DNA of 64,000 bases from Devosia aurantiaca (GTDB lineage Bacteria > Pseudomonadota > Alphaproteobacteria > Rhizobiales > Devosiaceae). Position numbers and translations under genes: made by a program. Shown one piece after another: positions 61,154-64,000 of the stretch (position 1 is the stretch's first letter; every line of letters begins with the position of its first letter). A model generated the notes under the pieces. It was not told the origin of the DNA. It did no database searches and was given only the letters and a program-made list of their open reading frames with translations. The DNA lies in the NCBI RefSeq assembly GCF_011058215.1, contig NZ_JAALFG010000002.1:186001-250000 (forward strand), in the 5' to 3' direction.

Positions 61154-63534
61154 GTGTCTTCTGGTTCTTTTTTGAAGCGGGCTCTGGACCGCGTTACCCA
61201 CAAGCGCTCCATCGGCTTCGGCCTTGAATATATTGGCCTGACGACCCTGCGGTTTCCGCGCCTCGTGGCGCTCGCAATCCTCGCCTTCTCGATCCTTGCC
61301 TTCAGCCAGATCCCGCGCGCCAATGTCGACGGCGACCTGCTGCGCGTCTATGCCCATTCCGGCCAATATTACGACGCCTACGAACATCTGTCGGAAACCT
61401 TTGGCACGTTCGAGAACGATATCTACGTTCTCGTCAACTCGCCCCGCCTCGCCGATCCTGACGTGATCGAGCAGGTGCGTAACCTCGCCTTCGATCTCGA
61501 GCTCAGCGACTATGCCGTGGGCACCATGTCGCCCTTCACCATGCGCCAGCCCACGGCCGACGGCGGCTCCGTGCCCGCCGTGCCCGAGGGCATGCTGACG
61601 GCCGACGAGGTCGCCATGGCGCTGATGAACCTGCAGCAGAACGATCCGATGATGCGCAACCTGATCACGCCCGACCTCAGCGGCGTGGTGCTGATCATGT
61701 TCCCCAATCAGGAAAAGGTGCGCCAGGATGGCGCCAAGGCGATGATCGCCAACCTGCGCGAGACCATCGCCCCCTACCAGACCGAAGACGTGCAGATCGA
61801 GCTGACCGGCCCGCCGGTCTGGAGCTCGGAAATGCTCAACGCGGCGGTCGACGACCAGGTCAAGTTCACCGTCTGGGGTTTCGGGCTCGGCTCCATCATT
61901 GCCCTCCTCGCGCTGCGCTCCTTTTTCGGTGCCATCATCGTCGCCGCGACGCCGTTTCTTGCGGTCATGTGGTCGATGGGGATCATTCTCCTCACCTTCG
62001 GCTCCTTCTCCTTTCTTACCATCATCGTCACGACCCTCGTGCTGGTGATCTCCTTCGCCGAATCCATGTTCTTCGTCTTCAACTGGCTAGCCTTCTGGCG
62101 GGACGGCATGGAGCCCAACAAGGCAGTCGATGCCACGGTCAAGCTCGTCGGCCCCGCGGCGGCGCTGACCATGCTCACCACCTTCGTGAGCTTTGCCTCG
62201 CTGTCGCTCACCCCCGGCCAGGGTATTCGCGAATTTTCGATGGCCGGCGCTATCGGCACCTTGTTGCTGTTCGTGTGCCTGATGACGTTCTTGCCGCTGC
62301 TGCTGAAATTTGCCGTGCGCATGGGTTTCAAGGCGCCACCCAAGTCGAGCATGGTGCTGACTGCCCCCTGCCCCTGGCCTGGTTCATCGCCAGCAGGTTC
62401 GGCCGCCCGGTGTCGATCGCCGCCATCGTCGTCACCGTGCTGCTGCTGATCCCCTACGCGCTGATCCAGCCGCGTTTTTCCTTCGAGGATTTTGTTGCGA
62501 CCAACTCCACGGCGCTGACGGCGGCGGAGGAGATCGACAGCGGCGTCGGCGGCGTTGCCCCGCTCTATGTGCGCGTGCCGCTGACTGAGATGGACCCCAA
62601 TGTCGGCCCGCAGGATTTTGAAAAAATCCGCAAGGTGCATGAGATCGTCGAGGCGCGGCTGGGCGAGAACAAGGTCATCTCTGCGGCCAGCATGACCAAT
62701 TACACCGACAATGGTTTTACCCGCGAAGAGGTATTCGAGGCTGTCGGTCCGTTCATGAAGCAGCGGTTCGTTACCGACGATGGCTCGCAAGGTCTTGTCA
62801 CCGGCTTCATGCCCACGATCATCGAGTCCGGTGTGTTAAAGCAACTGGTCTCTGACCTGCAGTCCGACCTGCGCGCCGCCGGCATCACCGATGCCGAGGT
62901 CGGCGGCTTCCGCATCCTCACCACCTTTGCGACCGATGACATCGTGCGCGGCCTCCAGCTCGATCTCACCATTTCGGTTTTGGTCAATCTTGGACTCATC
63001 GGCTTCGCCTTCCAAAGCTTCCGCGTGGCGCTGGCTTCGGCCATTCCCAACCTCTTCCCGGTGCTGGGCACCGAGACGTGGCTTTACTTTACTGGCCAAG
63101 GCCTGCAACTCACGACGGTGATTGCGCTCACCATCGCCTTCGGTGTGGCGGTGGACGATACCGTGCATTTCCTTTCGCACTATCTCCACTCGCGGCGAGA
63201 CGAGGGACTGGCGCATCTCGACGCCGTCAAGCACACGCTGGAGCGGATCGGGGGCGCCATAGTCGCCACGACCATCATCCTTTGCGCCGGTGTCATCATC
63301 GTCACCTTCTCCGAGCTGCCGCAGGTGGCGCTGTTTGGAACGCTCTTTGTCTCGACATTGGCCTTTGCGGTGATCGGCGATCTTTTCATCCTGCCGGCGC
63401 TCCTGGCGGCAGGTGGCAAGTTCTTCCATCCGCTCGGCAAGATCGGCGTTCGCATGGCCGACGAAGACCCGACGCCAGACGATCCGACGGCCGACACTCA
63501 CACCACCGGCGGGCCGGCGACACGGCCCACCTGA
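61154..63534 (+). CDS. RND/MMPL superfamily exporter (frameshift)
   Basis: About 790 residues with two repeats of one plus five membrane helices and two periplasmic loops, the layout of RND/patched-like exporters (COG1033). First core: SIIALLALRSFFGAIIVAAT and VLVISFAESMFFVFNWLAFW; second: VIALTIAFGVAVDDTVHFLS with the GVAVDDT motif of the proton relay. Such single-subunit pumps export lipids, hopanoids or hydrophobic compounds. The substrate is unknown. The start is GTG. The frame breaks at the C5 run 62364-62368: one added C restores LTAPLPLAWFIASRFG. No membrane-fusion protein is adjacent. Confidence 0.88.
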
Positions 63535-63652
63535 ACAGGTGTCGCCGATCGTTCACTTTCAGGAGAATCCCTGCGCAACGCCCCGTTGAATTTGTTATGC
63601 GAGAGTCGCTGAACAGCCGGGGGCTTGTTTGCTTTTTGGAGGCGCAAAGCCA

Positions 63653-64000
63653 ATGACCACTTTCGGACCGATGACCCGCGCCTTCGCCTTGGCAGCGTTC
63701 GTGTTTTCCGCTGGCGCGGCGGCGCCGGCCATGGCTGCGCCGGCTGACGTGGCGCTGCTAAAATCCTATGTCGGTGAGTGGCGCGGCCGCGGCGTCGTGA
63801 CCGGCGCCGAAAAAGAGACCATCGTCTGCCGCCTGTCGCTGAGCGACGGCAACCAGGACAAGGTCAACTATAGCGGCCGATGCACCCTGGCCGGCACGAC
63901 CCTCTCCATCGCTGGCACGCTGGCCTATGTCGATGCCAACAAGCGCTTCGAAGCGGCGATGACGTCCAATGCCACCTTCTCCGGCGTCGCCGTGGGCCAG
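63653..64000 (+). CDS. Secreted hypothetical protein, cut by the window edge
   Basis: The first 116 codons of a gene that continues beyond the window. A signal peptide (MTRAFALAAFVFSAGAAAPA, cleaved near AMA-AP) is followed by LLKSYVGEWRGRGVVTGAEK, a repeated beta-rich pattern (IVCRLSLSDGNQDKVNYSGR; TTLSIAGTLAYVDANKRFEA), and one pair of cysteines, suggesting a small lipocalin- or calycin-like periplasmic fold. The function is unknown. GGAGG lies 10 nt before the ATG. Confidence 0.8.
   Translation, partial: MTTFGPMTRAFALAAFVFSAGAAAPAMAAPADVALLKSYVGEWRGRGVVTGAEKETIVCRLSLSDGNQDKVNYSGRCTLAGTTLSIAGTLAYVDANKRFEAAMTSNATFSGVAVGQ

Overview
The window looks like a GC-rich alphaproteobacterial chromosome of the order Hyphomicrobiales (Rhizobiales), most likely Devosia or a close relative. 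The grounds are the core gene orders (NDUFA12, DUF2155, aat, accC, accB, aroQ; dnaE, rpsB, tsf, pyrH, frr, uppS, cdsA, rseP, bamA, lpxD, fabZ, lpxA, lpxB; comEC, gltX, gltA), an RNase E of alpha type with an acidic insert, and a GTTC-N7-GTTC LexA-type box. The genus is an inference; no rRNA gene or prophage is present.

Layout. 1-8 kb: HIT protein, a YCII-type protein with an FAD monooxygenase, clpS-clpA, a multi-pass membrane protein behind a perfect palindrome, and a SPOR-domain D,D-carboxypeptidase. 8-16 kb: MATE exporter, azlCD, tRNA-Leu(CAA), small unknown proteins, PBP1A and an amidase. 16-27 kb: rne, DUF423, an aminotransferase, DsbA-like protein, aroQ-accB-accC-aat, an APH(3')-II-like kinase, a GyrI-like protein, DUF2155 and NDUFA12. 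27-34 kb: a sugar-acid cluster (IlvD/EDD dehydratase, DgoK, DgoA, SMP-30 lactonase, GH42 beta-galactosidase) that fits a beta-galactoside to galactonate to pyruvate plus glyceraldehyde-3-phosphate route. 34-40 kb: comEC, gltX, gltA. 39-55 kb, minus strand: the translation and envelope block from dnaE to lpxB. 55-64 kb: a non-coding repeat region, DUF2171, gyrA, a Tn5-type bleomycin-resistance homologue, an HxlR regulator with its divergent NAD(P)-binding protein, an RND/MMPL exporter, and a secreted protein cut by the window edge.

Two things stand out. First, an unlisted 32-codon membrane-type peptide gene (54823-54921) has a good Shine-Dalgarno site and a sigma70-like promoter whose 17-nt spacer contains an exact alphaproteobacterial LexA box. 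It is a candidate SOS-induced micropeptide, comparable in concept to the cell-division inhibitor SidA of Caulobacter. Second, at least a dozen essential or core genes (rne, dnaE, frr, uppS, cdsA, rseP, bamA, lpxA, lpxB and others) are interrupted by one-base indels, mostly a missing base in a homopolymer, and tRNA-Leu is one G short. This points to uncorrected consensus errors, not gene decay. For those genes I give the span of the intended gene and say where the frame breaks.
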